Shown here: one piece after another, positions 26,207 to 37,408 of the stretch
How positions within the stretch are numbered: the stretch's first letter is position 1
Layout: each line of letters starts with the position of its first letter
Source: Cycloclasticus sp.
GTDB taxonomy: Bacteria; Pseudomonadota; Gammaproteobacteria; Methylococcales; Cycloclasticaceae
Reading direction: 5' to 3'
Length of the DNA: 55,217 bases
Assembly: GCA_002733135.1 (NCBI GenBank)
Contig: NVUJ01000003.1
Coordinates: 98,508 to 153,724 of the forward strand
Program-made: the position numbers and the translations under genes
The notes under the pieces: model-generated
What the model was told of the DNA's origin: nothing
The model's database searches: none
Seen by the model: the letters and a program-made list of their open reading frames with translations, nothing else

Positions 26207-29200
26207 ATGAGTAACGCACTACAGGATCAAAAAAACCACGATGTATTGAGGCATCTAATCCCCCTAAATACGCTTTCGAATGCGCAATTTAATGACCTAT
26301 GTCTAGGGGTTGAAATAGAGGACTGCGACAAAGATACAGTATTGTTCGAGCAAGGAGATATAGCGAACGAGTTTATATATTTAATTAGCGGAATGGTGAA
26401 TTTTTATGATGCCGATGTAAAGACGGATACCATTGTGACAGGCTCTCAGGTAGCACGCTTTGCGCTTGCACACCAAACCCCCAGAAAGCTTAAGGCAGTT
26501 GTTATGTCAAAGGCCAGAATTGCACGTATTCATAAGAATCAACTTGATTTTGAGAAGCCGAAAAATTTTAGTCAACCAAACATACAAGAAGGAGCAGTAG
26601 AGGACCGCGGTGAAGATTGGATGTCAACAATGTTGCGTTCGCCTGTTTTTCAACACTTGTCGGCGTCAAATTTACAAAAAGTCATGCGGCATATGGAAGA
26701 AGTGGAGTTCAACCCCGGCGAATTGATTGTTTCTCAAGGTGAAGACGTCGCCTATTATTACATCATTAAATCTGGCGATTGCGTTTTAATTCATAAGCCC
26801 GCGGGTAGCAAAAGGTCATTTAAGCTCGCAGACGAATTGCACGTTTGCGATACATTTGGAGAAGAGGCCTTATTGTCAGGCATGCCTGGAAACTTAACGA
26901 TCAGAATGAAAGAGAGGGGAGAAGTGCTTCGCTTAGCTAAAAGCCACTTTTTTGCTTTAGTTAAAGAACCGGTAATGGAATATGCAAATTTCAAATGCGC
27001 GAAAGAAAAAGTGTCTGAAGGTGCGAATTGGTTAGATGTTAGAAGTTTGGCTGAATATGATGAGAGCCATATTAAAGCAAGCGTGAATATCCCGTTATTT
27101 TCACTAAGAACAAAAATCTCCCAATTGAAACAAAGTCAGTTGCAAATATTGGTATGTGAAAATGGAAAAGCAAGCGAGGCAGCTGCTTTTGTATTACTGC
27201 AATTTGGTTTTGACGCCATCGTTTTAGAAGGTGGAATGAGAGACGTTAGGAAAAGTGATATTGTTTCAATCGCTGGGGAAGCTTTAGAGCACGACGAATT
27301 TCCAGTAGCTGAAGTGCTTACAAAAGAAAAAAGTGCTAGATCTAACGAGGGCTGTACAAAAGAAAAAGAATTAATTAAAGAATCACAAAGTAAACTGGTT
27401 GAGTTTGAAAAACTTAAATTGGAGTCCGAACTTCAATTAAACACATTGTTGTCAGAACATCAGAGCCTAGAATTAGAGCTGAATGAACAGACACAGTTGG
27501 TGAGTGAATTACAGGTCCTGTCGAAAACACAAGAAAAGCAATTGGTTACGACACATACGAATGGTGAAGAAGCCCATGCGCAGCTAAATAAGGTTTTAAC
27601 GGAGGAAAAGAAACAAAATACAATATTGGCAACTGAGCTTAAAAGTAGCCAGGATGAATTGAGTAAAGCAGTTAACGAGCTAGACAGTTCGCAAAAAACA
27701 TTCGCAGAATTGCAACAAGACATTGCTCGCATTAAACAAACGTTTGAATCAGAACGTAACGAACTAGAGAAGGAATTAAATCTGCAATCAGAGTTGATGG
27801 CAGAGCTAAAAGCTTTATCGAAAAGCCAAGAAGAACAATTAGTAGCGAAACAAACCACTGGTGAAGAAAATCAAGCACAGTTAAATGAAACTTTAGCGGG
27901 CGAGAAAAAACACAACGCATTGTTGCTAACTGAAATTAAGAGCAAACAAAACCTGTTAGATACTTTGGCTAGTGAGAAAGAAAACGTACAACATTCATTA
28001 GATGAATCACAAAAAGAAATGGTACGTCTTAAACAGGTATTTGAATCAGAGAGTAAAAACGTCGAAAAAGAACTAAACCAACAGATAGGATTGGTGAGCG
28101 AACTAAAAGCCTTATCAAAAAGTCAGGAAGAGCAATTAGTTGAGAAACAAACCAGTGGTATAGACGCGAAAACTCAGTTAAACAAGGCTTTATCGGACGA
28201 GAAAAAGCACAGTGCAGCATTAGTAGATGAGCTTAAAAATAAACAAGACTCAATGGATAAGATGTCTTGTGAGCTGCAAGATACACAAAAATTATTCGAA
28301 AAAGAACAAGATAAATTGGTTAGTTTAGAGAAGTCGATAGCTAAAAATGAAGGCTCTATAGCTGCTCAAAAAGATGAGCTTAAATCATTGAAAGCGCAAT
28401 TAACGGCGGCTGAAAAAAATGAACTCGCACTGAGTCAAGAATTCGAAAAGAAATTAACACAAGCGCATCAACAACAATCGGACTTAGATAAGAAAAGTAG
28501 TTTGCTGGAGAAAGAAGTTGAAGAAACTAAACGAGTATTCGAAGAGTTATCGACAAATAAAGCAAATGTAGATCAAGAGCTAGAAGAGTTAAAGCTGACA
28601 TATGCAGAATCTCAATCGACCATGTCAGAGATGAAATCGCGTTTCGAGGAAGTTGATAACGCGTTAAATAAATTATCTTCAGAAAGAGAAAAAGAGAATA
28701 AAACCAATACTAATCAACAAGTCACAATGGAAGATAGATTACTCAGCTCTGAGAGTGAAAAGACGATTCTCGAAAAGTCTGTTCGACAATTAAAAGAAAG
28801 TTTGTCTGCAACCTCAAATTCAGCAGAAAAAGCAGCCGTCGAATTGGAAGGTTTTAAACAAGAGCAGTTAACGGTGAAAGACTTAGTAAAAGGGTTGCAA
28901 GAAACAGTTAAGCAACAAGAGAAGTCAATACAAAGTCTTGAGTTAGAAAAAGAAAAAATGTTAGCCAGCGCTAATAAGGCGATGAAGCAAACGACGAAAC
29001 AATTTGAAGCGAAAGTATTAGCGGCGCAAAAAGAAATAAAGCAATTATTATGCGAGGTTAATGGTCGTGTCGAAGAGAAGGTAGAGCTACAAGACGAAAT
29101 GATTGAATCTGACGCTGAAAAAGTGGAATTGAAAAAAACTATAGATGACTTGAGACATAAAGCTTCTCAAAGTACGGCTTTTCGAATTAATGAATTAGAA

Positions 29201-29515
29201 AAACAATTAGATGACGCAATGTCAGCTCAGTTAGATCTGGAGATAAAATTAGAGAGCTCATCAGCCATAAATGCTGAGATAAACATGGATGAAATAGATG
29301 AACTGCGAGCCGCGAAGTCTGAACTTGATTTGGTGCGTGAGCAAACTGCGAAAGATGTAAAAGCAATGGAGACTAAAGTAGAAAACAGTGAGAGAATGAA
29401 TTTATCTTTAAAGAAGAAGATACTTTCTATGCAAACACTCAATGACTCAGAAAATAGCCAAGCTACACCAGAAGATTTATCTCACGATAAGAAAAAGAGT
29501 TGGTGGAAAAAATAG
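26207..29515 (+). CDS. cyclic-nucleotide-binding-like/rhodanese/long coiled-coil protein
   Basis: A 1102-residue protein I do not recognise as a named family. Residues about 15-112 and 140-260 look like two cyclic-nucleotide-binding (cNMP) folds. The second keeps FGEEALLSG (217-225) but reads MPGNLTI where the phosphate-binding PRxAT would be, and the first lacks the cassette, so nucleotide binding is doubtful. Residues about 265-350 form a rhodanese domain (WLDVRSLAEYDESHI, candidate active Cys317 in VCENGKAS, EGGMRD). From about 370 to 1090 it is almost unbroken charged coiled coil, with three copies of a 99-residue repeat between about 424 and 688. The tail is basic (KKKSWWKK). No signal peptide or membrane span is seen. 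It overlaps the Rieske gene by 16 bases. Confidence 0.85.
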   Translation: MSNALQDQKNHDVLRHLIPLNTLSNAQFNDLCLGVEIEDCDKDTVLFEQGDIANEFIYLISGMVNFYDADVKTDTIVTGSQVARFALAHQTPRKLKAVVMSKARIARIHKNQLDFEKPKNFSQPNIQEGAVEDRGEDWMSTMLRSPVFQHLSASNLQKVMRHMEEVEFNPGELIVSQGEDVAYYYIIKSGDCVLIHKPAGSKRSFKLADELHVCDTFGEEALLSGMPGNLTIRMKERGEVLRLAKSHFFALVKEPVMEYANFKCAKEKVSEGANWLDVRSLAEYDESHIKASVNIPLFSLRTKISQLKQSQLQILVCENGKASEAAAFVLLQFGFDAIVLEGGMRDVRKSDIVSIAGEALEHDEFPVAEVLTKEKSARSNEGCTKEKELIKESQSKLVEFEKLKLESELQLNTLLSEHQSLELELNEQTQLVSELQVLSKTQEKQLVTTHTNGEEAHAQLNKVLTEEKKQNTILATELKSSQDELSKAVNELDSSQKTFAELQQDIARIKQTFESERNELEKELNLQSELMAELKALSKSQEEQLVAKQTTGEENQAQLNETLAGEKKHNALLLTEIKSKQNLLDTLASEKENVQHSLDESQKEMVRLKQVFESESKNVEKELNQQIGLVSELKALSKSQEEQLVEKQTSGIDAKTQLNKALSDEKKHSAALVDELKNKQDSMDKMSCELQDTQKLFEKEQDKLVSLEKSIAKNEGSIAAQKDELKSLKAQLTAAEKNELALSQEFEKKLTQAHQQQSDLDKKSSLLEKEVEETKRVFEELSTNKANVDQELEELKLTYAESQSTMSEMKSRFEEVDNALNKLSSEREKENKTNTNQQVTMEDRLLSSESEKTILEKSVRQLKESLSATSNSAEKAAVELEGFKQEQLTVKDLVKGLQETVKQQEKSIQSLELEKEKMLASANKAMKQTTKQFEAKVLAAQKEIKQLLCEVNGRVEEKVELQDEMIESDAEKVELKKTIDDLRHKASQSTAFRINELEKQLDDAMSAQLDLEIKLESSSAINAEINMDEIDELRAAKSELDLVREQTAKDVKAMETKVENSERMNLSLKKKILSMQTLNDSENSQATPEDLSHDKKKSWWKK
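27476..28270 (+). repeat. in-frame tandem repeats of about 297 bases in the coiled-coil gene
   Basis: The phrase L(V/M)(S/A)EL(Q/K)xLSK(T/S)QE(K/E)QLV recurs at residues 431-447, 530-546 and 629-645, that is, at exact 99-residue intervals. The flanking text is also similar, including GEE..AQLN..L..EKK and IKQxFESE. The third copy is incomplete and decays after about residue 688. The pattern indicates internal duplication of a coiled-coil module. Confidence 0.85.
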
Positions 29516-29886
29516 AGATAGAAGTTGATGGTATTCTGTATGTGAAAATAGGTACCGTGGGCTCTCTATCAGCAATGAAATCCCAAGCATTCACGAAGGG
29601 TAAGGTTGATGGTTTTTACGTGCGTGAAGAAGATATGACGTTGCGTGCTTATGTAAATAGTTGCCCACATACTGGCGCACCTTTAAATTGGACGCCAGAT
29701 CAGTTTTTAACTACAACTGGCCGTTATATTCAGTGTTCTATTCACGGTGCTATGTTTACAACAGATACTGGAGAATGTTTTGCTGGGCCGTGTGCAGGTA
29801 AATTTTTAAAAGCCTTAGACGCTGTTGAGAAAGATGGTGCAGCATACCTTGCTAAGTCAGAGATAGAAAAAAGCCCGTCTATTTGA
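29500..29886 (+). CDS. Rieske [2Fe-2S] domain protein
   Basis: A small soluble Rieske ferredoxin-like protein of 128 residues. The cluster ligands are Cys55/His57 (CPHTGAP) and Cys79/His82 (CSIHGAMF). A further GECFAGPC with Cys93 and Cys98 follows, as is common near the proline loop. The likely start is TTG at 29500 or GTG at 29503, both overlapping the end of the coiled-coil gene, so the two are translationally coupled. There is no oxygenase or reductase gene alongside, so its redox partner is unknown. The stop codon sits inside the stem of the downstream terminator. Confidence 0.9.
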   Translation: MVEKIEIEVDGILYVKIGTVGSLSAMKSQAFTKGKVDGFYVREEDMTLRAYVNSCPHTGAPLNWTPDQFLTTTGRYIQCSIHGAMFTTDTGECFAGPCAGKFLKALDAVEKDGAAYLAKSEIEKSPSI

Positions 29887-29898
29887 CGGGCTTTTTTA
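29867..29898. terminator. bidirectional intrinsic terminator between the Rieske gene and rpmG
   Basis: A stem GCCCGTC (29873-29879), loop TATTT, and stem GACGGGC (29885-29891), preceded by A6 and followed by T6, so it works in both directions. It serves the convergent Rieske gene and the rpmB-rpmG pair. Confidence 0.9.
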
Positions 29899-29916
29899 GT
29901 TATTGCAAATCGCTAG

Positions 29917-30072
29917 CTATTTGATTTTAGCTTCTTTATACATAACGTGCTGCCTAATGGTAGGATCAAATTTTTTGATTTCCATTTTTTCAGGCATGCT
30001 GCGTTTATTTTTAGTGGTTGTGTAGTAATGACCTGTTTTTGCGCTTGAAACTAATTTAATTTTTTCTCTCAT
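29917..30072 (-). CDS. rpmG: 50S ribosomal protein L33
   Basis: A 51-residue basic protein starting [20 protein letters not shown] with [17 protein letters not shown] in the middle, matching bacterial L33 in length and order. It has no cysteines, so it is the zinc-independent form. The ATG at 30072 follows rpmB's stop by 8 bases in the usual rpmB-rpmG order. It is too short for many gene finders but unmistakable. Confidence 0.96.
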   Translation of the reverse strand: MREKIKLVSSAKTGHYYTTTKNKRSMPEKMEIKKFDPTIRQHVMYKEAKIK

Positions 30073-30080
30073 TTTTGTCC

Positions 30081-30317
30081 TCAAACCTTCTCGCCGCGAG
30101 CGCGAATATCAGTTAAAACAGCATCGATACCTTTTTTGTCAACGGTACGCATGCCATTTGCAGAAACACGTAAGCGAATAAAACGATTTTCGCTTTCAAC
30201 CCAAAAACGGTGATGGTGAAGGTTTGGTTCGAAACGGCGACGTGTTCTGTTTTTTGCGTGAGAAACATTGTTTCCCGACATTGGTTTCTTGCCAGTGACT
30301 TGACAAACTTTAGACAT
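30081..30317 (-). CDS. rpmB: 50S ribosomal protein L28
   Basis: A 78-residue large-subunit protein with the standard start [21 protein letters not shown] and the L28 core [21 protein letters not shown]. The ATG at 30317 is preferred over longer in-frame starts because it matches the family start and is preceded by AGAGG. It is the first gene of rpmB-rpmG, downstream of a good sigma70-type promoter. Confidence 0.97.
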   Translation of the reverse strand: MSKVCQVTGKKPMSGNNVSHAKNRTRRRFEPNLHHHRFWVESENRFIRLRVSANGMRTVDKKGIDAVLTDIRARGEKV

Positions 30318-30372
30318 GATAAAACCTCTATTAAATGTAGTTGAATTGCAGATTGCTGCGAAACGGTGCGAA

Positions 30373-30401
30373 TTTATACCAGAATACGGGGATTGAGTAA
30401 A
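30373..30401 (-). promoter_or_regulatory. candidate sigma70 promoter for rpmB-rpmG
   Basis: On the minus strand: TTTACT (30401-30396), a 17-base spacer, then TATAAA (30378-30373), preceded by GG. It lies about 55 bases upstream of the rpmB start and matches consensus at 4/6 and 5/6 positions with ideal spacing. Confidence 0.6.
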
Positions 30402-30445
30402 GAAAAACGTCATGTTTTGAGCTTAAAAGGCGACTAAAAGCACAC

Positions 30446-31120
30446 CTAAATATATCCAAGAGAGGCAAGCGATACTGCGTCATTGTTACCTATTACAAAG
30501 TGGTCAAGTACTCTAACGTCAATTAGCTTTAGTGCTTTAATTAATTGTTTTGTAATATCGATGTCGGACTGGCTGGGTTCAGAATTTCCTGAAGGGTGGT
30601 TGTGAGCAAAAATAACAGCTGCGGCATTGTGTTTCAAGATGCTTTTTACCACCTCCCTTGGGTGCACATTGGCGCTGTCAATCGTGCCAAAGAACAATTC
30701 TTCAAAGGTGATGACCTGATGCTTGGTATCTAAGTGTAAGCAACCGAATACCTCACGTTTTTGATGGGCGAGCTGGCTTTTGAGAAATTTCTTAGTGTCC
30801 TCTGGATTATTGAGAACGCTTTTACTGCTGATGTTCTCGTTCAAATACCGTCGTGCCATCTCAAGCACGGCTTGTAGCTGTGCGTATTTCGCGTTGCCTA
30901 GACCATGCCCTTCGCAAAATTCAGCCTGATTGGCATGCATAAGCGCATTCAATGAGCCAAATTGGTTCAGTAATAATCGAGATAAATCTACGGCGGTAAC
31001 GCCTTTCGTTCCTGTACGTAAAAAAATAGCTAATAGTTCAGCGTCTGATAGCGAGGCGGCTCCTCGACTTAGCAACTTTTCCCGTGGCCGTTCCTGTTCG
31101 GGCCAGTCAGTGATAGACAT
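30446..31120 (-). CDS. radC: RadC family protein (JAB/MPN domain)
   Basis: A 224-residue RadC-family protein. The N-terminal helix-hairpin-helix-like region opens [32 protein letters not shown]. The C-terminal JAB metalloprotease-like domain has E...[14 protein letters not shown] with the zinc-binding His-x-His and Asp. The early claim that RadC acts in DNA repair was withdrawn, and its role remains unsettled. The ATG at 31120 is preferred because AAGGA lies at the right distance, whereas the ATG two codons earlier abuts it. It is divergent from coaBC, a neighbour arrangement common in gammaproteobacteria. Confidence 0.95.
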   Translation of the reverse strand: MSITDWPEQERPREKLLSRGAASLSDAELLAIFLRTGTKGVTAVDLSRLLLNQFGSLNALMHANQAEFCEGHGLGNAKYAQLQAVLEMARRYLNENISSKSVLNNPEDTKKFLKSQLAHQKREVFGCLHLDTKHQVITFEELFFGTIDSANVHPREVVKSILKHNAAAVIFAHNHPSGNSEPSQSDIDITKQLIKALKLIDVRVLDHFVIGNNDAVSLASLGYI

Positions 31121-31150
31121 AATCATTCCTTGATAATGTTAACGGTTTGC

Positions 31151-31180
31151 GACATAGAATATATGTCTTTGTGTGACATA
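31151..31180. promoter_or_regulatory. inverted-repeat element in the radC-coaBC divergent promoter region
   Basis: GACATA (31151-31156), 5 bases, its complement TATGTC (31162-31167), 7 bases, and another GACATA (31175-31180). The layout suggests an operator, but no regulator is known to match it. Confidence 0.35.
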
Positions 31181-31215
31181 ATAAAGCTTTAATGAACGAG
31201 TTTTAATAATTTGTT

Positions 31216-32424
31216 GTGAATAGGCTCCAGAATAAGAAAATACTTTTAGGCGTGACCGGTGGAATAGCGGCCTATAAGGCGGCTGAAATTTTGCGTGAAT
31301 GCCAAACGATGGGCGCTGAAGTTCGCGTGGTGATGACGCCAGCGGCAACGGAGTTTATTACGCCGTTAACGTTTCAGGCATTATCCGGTTTACCCGTGCA
31401 CACTCAACTGCTTGACGCTGAAGAAGAGTCCGGGATGGGGCATATCAATCTGGCCCGATGGGCGGATGCTGTTTTAGTGGCACCAGCTAGCGCCGATTTT
31501 ATTGCTCGTTTTGCATCGGGTATGGCAAACGATTTGTTAACAACGCTTTTATTGGCAACAGAAAAAAAAGTACTGTTAGCGCCAGCAATGAATCGCGCTA
31601 TGTTCGACGACCCAAACACGCAAAAAAATATTAAGCAACTTGAAAGTCAAGGTGTCATCATTCTTGGCCCTGGTGAGGGTGTTCAAGCGTGTGGAGACGT
31701 TGGGCAGGGTCGAATGTTAGAACCTGAAATATTAGCTCAAGCGGTGGCTGATCACTTCCAAACCGGCGAATTAGCTGGTTTGAATGTAATAGTAAATGCG
31801 GGACCAACCAGAGAAGCAATTGACCCGGTTAGATATATTAGCAATCACAGTTCGGGGAAAATGGGGTTTGCACTTGCGCAAGCCTGTGTGGAAGCGGGCG
31901 CGCATGTCACGTTGGTTGCGGGGCCTGTGCAGCTTGAGACGCCATCGGGCGTTGAACGCATAGATGTGATTAGTGCGAACGAGATGTCGGCAGCGGTGAT
32001 GTCAAAAGCTAGTAAAGCCGACATTTTTATAGCTTCGGCAGCGGTAGTGGATTACACCCCCGTGGAAATTGCAGCAAACAAAATTAAAAAAAATGCTACC
32101 GAAATGCAACTAATATTGATTAAAACGCCCGATATTTTAACCGCTGTTTCTACTCAAGACAGCAGCACTTTTTGCGTCGGCTTTGCTGCCGAAACAGATA
32201 ACTTAGAAAAATATGCGAAGGCGAAACTCGAACGCAAATCCCTAGATATGATTGCAGCGAATTGGATAGGCCGTGATACGGGAGGATTTAATAATGACTA
32301 TAATGCCTTATCGGTTTTTTGGAAGAATGGGGAACAAGAAATTCACAGTATGCCGAAACCAGAAGTAGCGCGTGAATTAGTCACATTAATAGCGAAAAGG
32401 TATCATGAAAAAAATACAACTTAA
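31216..32424 (+). CDS. coaBC: bifunctional phosphopantothenoylcysteine decarboxylase/phosphopantothenate--cysteine ligase
   Basis: Catalyses two steps of coenzyme A synthesis: joining cysteine to 4'-phosphopantothenate (CoaB) and decarboxylating the product (CoaC). It has 402 residues. CoaC is residues 1-185, with the FMN-binding [22 protein letters not shown] and the [10 protein letters not shown] catalytic-Cys loop. CoaB is 186-400, with [24 protein letters not shown] and the [19 protein letters not shown] region. The GTG at 31216 is the start. It overlaps dut by 20 bases, so the two are co-translated. Confidence 0.97.
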   Translation: MNRLQNKKILLGVTGGIAAYKAAEILRECQTMGAEVRVVMTPAATEFITPLTFQALSGLPVHTQLLDAEEESGMGHINLARWADAVLVAPASADFIARFASGMANDLLTTLLLATEKKVLLAPAMNRAMFDDPNTQKNIKQLESQGVIILGPGEGVQACGDVGQGRMLEPEILAQAVADHFQTGELAGLNVIVNAGPTREAIDPVRYISNHSSGKMGFALAQACVEAGAHVTLVAGPVQLETPSGVERIDVISANEMSAAVMSKASKADIFIASAAVVDYTPVEIAANKIKKNATEMQLILIKTPDILTAVSTQDSSTFCVGFAAETDNLEKYAKAKLERKSLDMIAANWIGRDTGGFNNDYNALSVFWKNGEQEIHSMPKPEVARELVTLIAKRYHEKNTT

Positions 32425-32860
32425 ATTATTAGATGACCGTTTAGGGGAATCTATTCCGTTGCCAGAATATGCAACTTCTGGCGCTGCTGGGTTAGATTTA
32501 CGCGCTTGTCTAGATACATCTTTATTGCTTAAGCCGGGAGAAACAAAATTAATTCCAACTGGAATGGCCATTCATATAAGCGATGAGAACTTAGCGGCAG
32601 TTATTTTGCCTAGATCAGGGCTCGGGCATAAGCACGGTATCGTGTTAGGAAATCTAGTGGGTTTAATTGATTCGGATTATCAAGGGCAATTATTCGTATC
32701 CTGCTGGAATCGTGGAAACACAGCGTTTACCATCGATATTGGTGATCGCATCGCTCAAATGGTTTTCGTGCCGGTTGAGCAAGTTCAGTTTGAGCAAGTT
32801 GAAAGCTTTGATGATAGTCATCGGGGTGAAGGCGGTTTTGGCCATACAGGGAAAGTATAG
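32405..32860 (+). CDS. dut: dUTP diphosphatase
   Basis: Hydrolyses dUTP to dUMP, keeping uracil out of DNA and feeding thymidylate synthesis. A trimeric enzyme with 151 residues. The five family motifs are visible: [35 protein letters not shown] and the C-terminal [10 protein letters not shown] that closes over the active site. It lies between coaBC (overlap) and algC (7-base gap), the standard coaBC-dut-algC-argB order of pseudomonad-like gammaproteobacteria. Confidence 0.97.
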   Translation: MKKIQLKLLDDRLGESIPLPEYATSGAAGLDLRACLDTSLLLKPGETKLIPTGMAIHISDENLAAVILPRSGLGHKHGIVLGNLVGLIDSDYQGQLFVSCWNRGNTAFTIDIGDRIAQMVFVPVEQVQFEQVESFDDSHRGEGGFGHTGKV

Positions 32861-32867
32861 TTAAGCG

Positions 32868-35309
32868 ATGAAAAAAGTATTTCTTATCATATTGGTATTG
32901 GTGTCAGCAGTTGGTATCGCGGGCTATATCTATATTGGTGTTATCGATAAACAAGGCCAAGAGAAGGTCGCTCAGTTACAAGTTCGGGTCAATAAAACGT
33001 TGAACGTTATGTCATTAAAGGTTAATAAATGGCGTCAAAAAATAGAGATATTAGCGAAAGACGAAGAACTTATTGCCAGTCTCGATAAAGCGGCTCAACC
33101 TGAAAAGTTGCAAGCGTGGATTGAGAAAAACCGTTCTTCTATCGATGATTTGTTGATGTTGCGCGTGTTGCGCCCTGGGTTAATGACGGTTGACGTGAGC
33201 ATTTCTCCACCTTTAGATTATGCAGGGCTGGAATTGATGCGTAAAGCTGTGTCGAGCAAAAAAACTCAAATGCCGGAAGTACATATGATGAGCCGTGATG
33301 AAAGGCATATCGCAATAGTTGTGCCAGTTTTAAAAGCTGATGAGCCCATAGCCGTCGTCTTAGCTAGTTTGGCTGTGGAGCCAATTAAAAAAATATTTCA
33401 ATCATCAATGACGACTGAAAAGGGTGGTTGGTTAGCGTTGAAGCAAGGGCCGTTAGTTATTGTGTCGGGTGGGGACCGAACACAGCAAACGGGTGATTTT
33501 ATAGACGGCGGAACTGTACTAACTACGAGCTGGAAAGTTGATATTAGAAAAAGATTCGAACCCTTACCAATCGCCCAACGCGAACTCATCTGGTATTTGG
33601 TGTTTCTGGTATCTGTTATTTCGGTGGTTGGGTTGTTGGCGAACGTTTTTGGTGATGAGCAGAAGCGCAAGAAAATTAAAATACTTCTCAATAAAGTATC
33701 AGACGTTAGAAAAGCCAAGGTTACTGCTAAAATTGATGCGGAATTGGCAAAAAGCGTAGAAGGTGAAGAACCTGCTCACATACTTAGCGTTGAAGATTTA
33801 CTTGTAAAACAAAGGATATTGGACGCTATAAAAAAAGGTGAAGAAGATTCTAAAGAAGATACTGGACAAACGATGAGTAAGCCTGATGAGCCGGCTTTTA
33901 TAGAAAATAATAATGACGAAGTAGACGCTCCGATAGATATCCCTCAATCAATTTTTAGAGCGTATGACATTCGCGGCATTGTTGATGATACATTAACAGA
34001 AGCAGGTGTCTACTTGATTGGTTGTGCAATCGCGAGTGAAGCTATAACGGCAGGGCAAAGCACTATAGTTATAGCGCGCGATGGGCGCACACATAGCCCT
34101 AGATTAAGTGAGTCTTTGGCAAAAGGCATTCAATCAAAGGGTTGTAATGTAATAGATATTGGGCAAGTTCCTACGCCAGTGTTGTATTTCGCCACCCATA
34201 ATTTAGATACTCAATCAGGCGTTATGATTACAGGAAGTCATAATCCAAAAAACTACAATGGGTTGAAAATTGTGATAGCTGGTGACACGCTATCTGGTGA
34301 AGCAATTCAGTCGTTATATAAACGCATAGATAACTGTAATTTCGAGCAAATTGGTGAAGGCTCTTATGAGCAACAAATGATGTTACCAGAATATATTGGT
34401 GCCGTAACCAGTGATGTGCGCATGGGTCGCATGATAAAAGTAGTTGTTGATTGTGGAAATGGTGTGGCTGGAGAGGCGGCACCAATGTTACTGTCAACCT
34501 TGGGTTGTGACGTGGTTCCTTTATATTGTGAGGTGGATGGGAACTTCCCTAACCATCATCCCGATCCGAGTAAACCCGAGAATTTGCAAGAACTTATCGC
34601 TAAAGTTCGTGAAGAAGAAGCTGAGTTGGGTTTGGCTTTTGACGGCGACGGCGATCGTTTAGGTGTGGTTGACTCTGAGGGCAATATCATTTGGCCAGAT
34701 CGTCAAATGATGCTGTATGCGATTGACGTATTATCACGCCAAGCGGGTGCAGATATACTTTATGACGTGAAATGTACGCGCAATTTAGCCAAAGTTATAG
34801 CTAAGCACGGCGGCAAGCCGATGATGTGTCAAACAGGACACTCATTGATTAAAGCAAAGATGAAAGAAACAAATGCTGAGTTGGCTGGTGAAATGAGTGG
34901 ACATATTTTCTTTAAGGAACGTTGGTATGGGTTTGATGATGCGTTATATACTGCGGCACGTTTATTAGAAATAATCTCAGCAGAGTTTCGCTCAACTGCC
35001 GAGGTCTTTGCAGCATTACCCAACAGCGTAAGTACACCTGAGCTAAACATTGGCCTACAAGAAGGTGAAAACTTTACTTTTATTGAGCAACTGCAATCGC
35101 AAGCCACGTTTGACGATGCCAAAATTATTACCATTGATGGTTTACGAGTGGAGTTTAAGGATGGTTGGGGCTTGGTAAGAGCGTCCAATACTACGCCAAC
35201 ACTGGTGTTGCGTTTTGAAGCAGATGATGAGCAAGGGTTAGAACGAATTAAGCAGTCGTTTAGAGAACAAATGTTAAAAATTAACGCCGATATCGAATTG
35301 CCTTTTTAA
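32868..35309 (+). CDS. algC: phosphomannomutase/phosphoglucomutase with membrane-anchored N-terminal extension
   Basis: Interconverts mannose-6-P/mannose-1-P and glucose-6-P/glucose-1-P for exopolysaccharide and LPS synthesis. It has 813 residues. A membrane helix at about 4-26, a roughly 210-residue extracytoplasmic region, a second helix at about 240-261 and a charged linker come first. The hexomutase domain starts near 359 (QSIFRAYDIRGIV), with phospho-acceptor Ser457 in TGSHNPKNYNGLK, the metal loop DGDGDRLG, and the sugar-binding GEMSGHIF. Long AlgC forms with this N-terminal part are known in pseudomonads. It sits between dut and argB in the classic order. Confidence 0.95.
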   Translation: MKKVFLIILVLVSAVGIAGYIYIGVIDKQGQEKVAQLQVRVNKTLNVMSLKVNKWRQKIEILAKDEELIASLDKAAQPEKLQAWIEKNRSSIDDLLMLRVLRPGLMTVDVSISPPLDYAGLELMRKAVSSKKTQMPEVHMMSRDERHIAIVVPVLKADEPIAVVLASLAVEPIKKIFQSSMTTEKGGWLALKQGPLVIVSGGDRTQQTGDFIDGGTVLTTSWKVDIRKRFEPLPIAQRELIWYLVFLVSVISVVGLLANVFGDEQKRKKIKILLNKVSDVRKAKVTAKIDAELAKSVEGEEPAHILSVEDLLVKQRILDAIKKGEEDSKEDTGQTMSKPDEPAFIENNNDEVDAPIDIPQSIFRAYDIRGIVDDTLTEAGVYLIGCAIASEAITAGQSTIVIARDGRTHSPRLSESLAKGIQSKGCNVIDIGQVPTPVLYFATHNLDTQSGVMITGSHNPKNYNGLKIVIAGDTLSGEAIQSLYKRIDNCNFEQIGEGSYEQQMMLPEYIGAVTSDVRMGRMIKVVVDCGNGVAGEAAPMLLSTLGCDVVPLYCEVDGNFPNHHPDPSKPENLQELIAKVREEEAELGLAFDGDGDRLGVVDSEGNIIWPDRQMMLYAIDVLSRQAGADILYDVKCTRNLAKVIAKHGGKPMMCQTGHSLIKAKMKETNAELAGEMSGHIFFKERWYGFDDALYTAARLLEIISAEFRSTAEVFAALPNSVSTPELNIGLQEGENFTFIEQLQSQATFDDAKIITIDGLRVEFKDGWGLVRASNTTPTLVLRFEADDEQGLERIKQSFREQMLKINADIELPF

Positions 35310-35332
35310 GGTTGTAAGATATTTTCAATTAA

Positions 35333-37180
<1,848 letters not shown>

Positions 37181-37408
37181 CGTTGCTGTTTGGAATAAGT
37201 TATTAAAGCTAATTAAATAGAGTATGTTCGTTAATAGCATAAAATCAAATGGTAATGCCTTTCTTTAGATATTAATAAAGAATTTCACAGTATCTCAACA
37301 TTTAGTATATAAGTTTGTTTAAATGTAAGTATAGTTCAGAATTTTTTTTTGGGGGGTCTACTGTGAATTTTGCTTCGGCCGAGAAAATTTAAACAATTTG
37401 GAGTGATT

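Noticed and set aside
27460-28220. Several antisense open frames under the coiled-coil gene
   Set aside because: They are rich in Ser, Phe, Leu and Cys, as expected from reading the complement of Glu/Lys/Gln coiled-coil codons, and they repeat with the 297-base period.
37241-37408. PdhR operator upstream of aceE
   Set aside because: No AATTGGT-N3-ACCAATT-like sequence was found.
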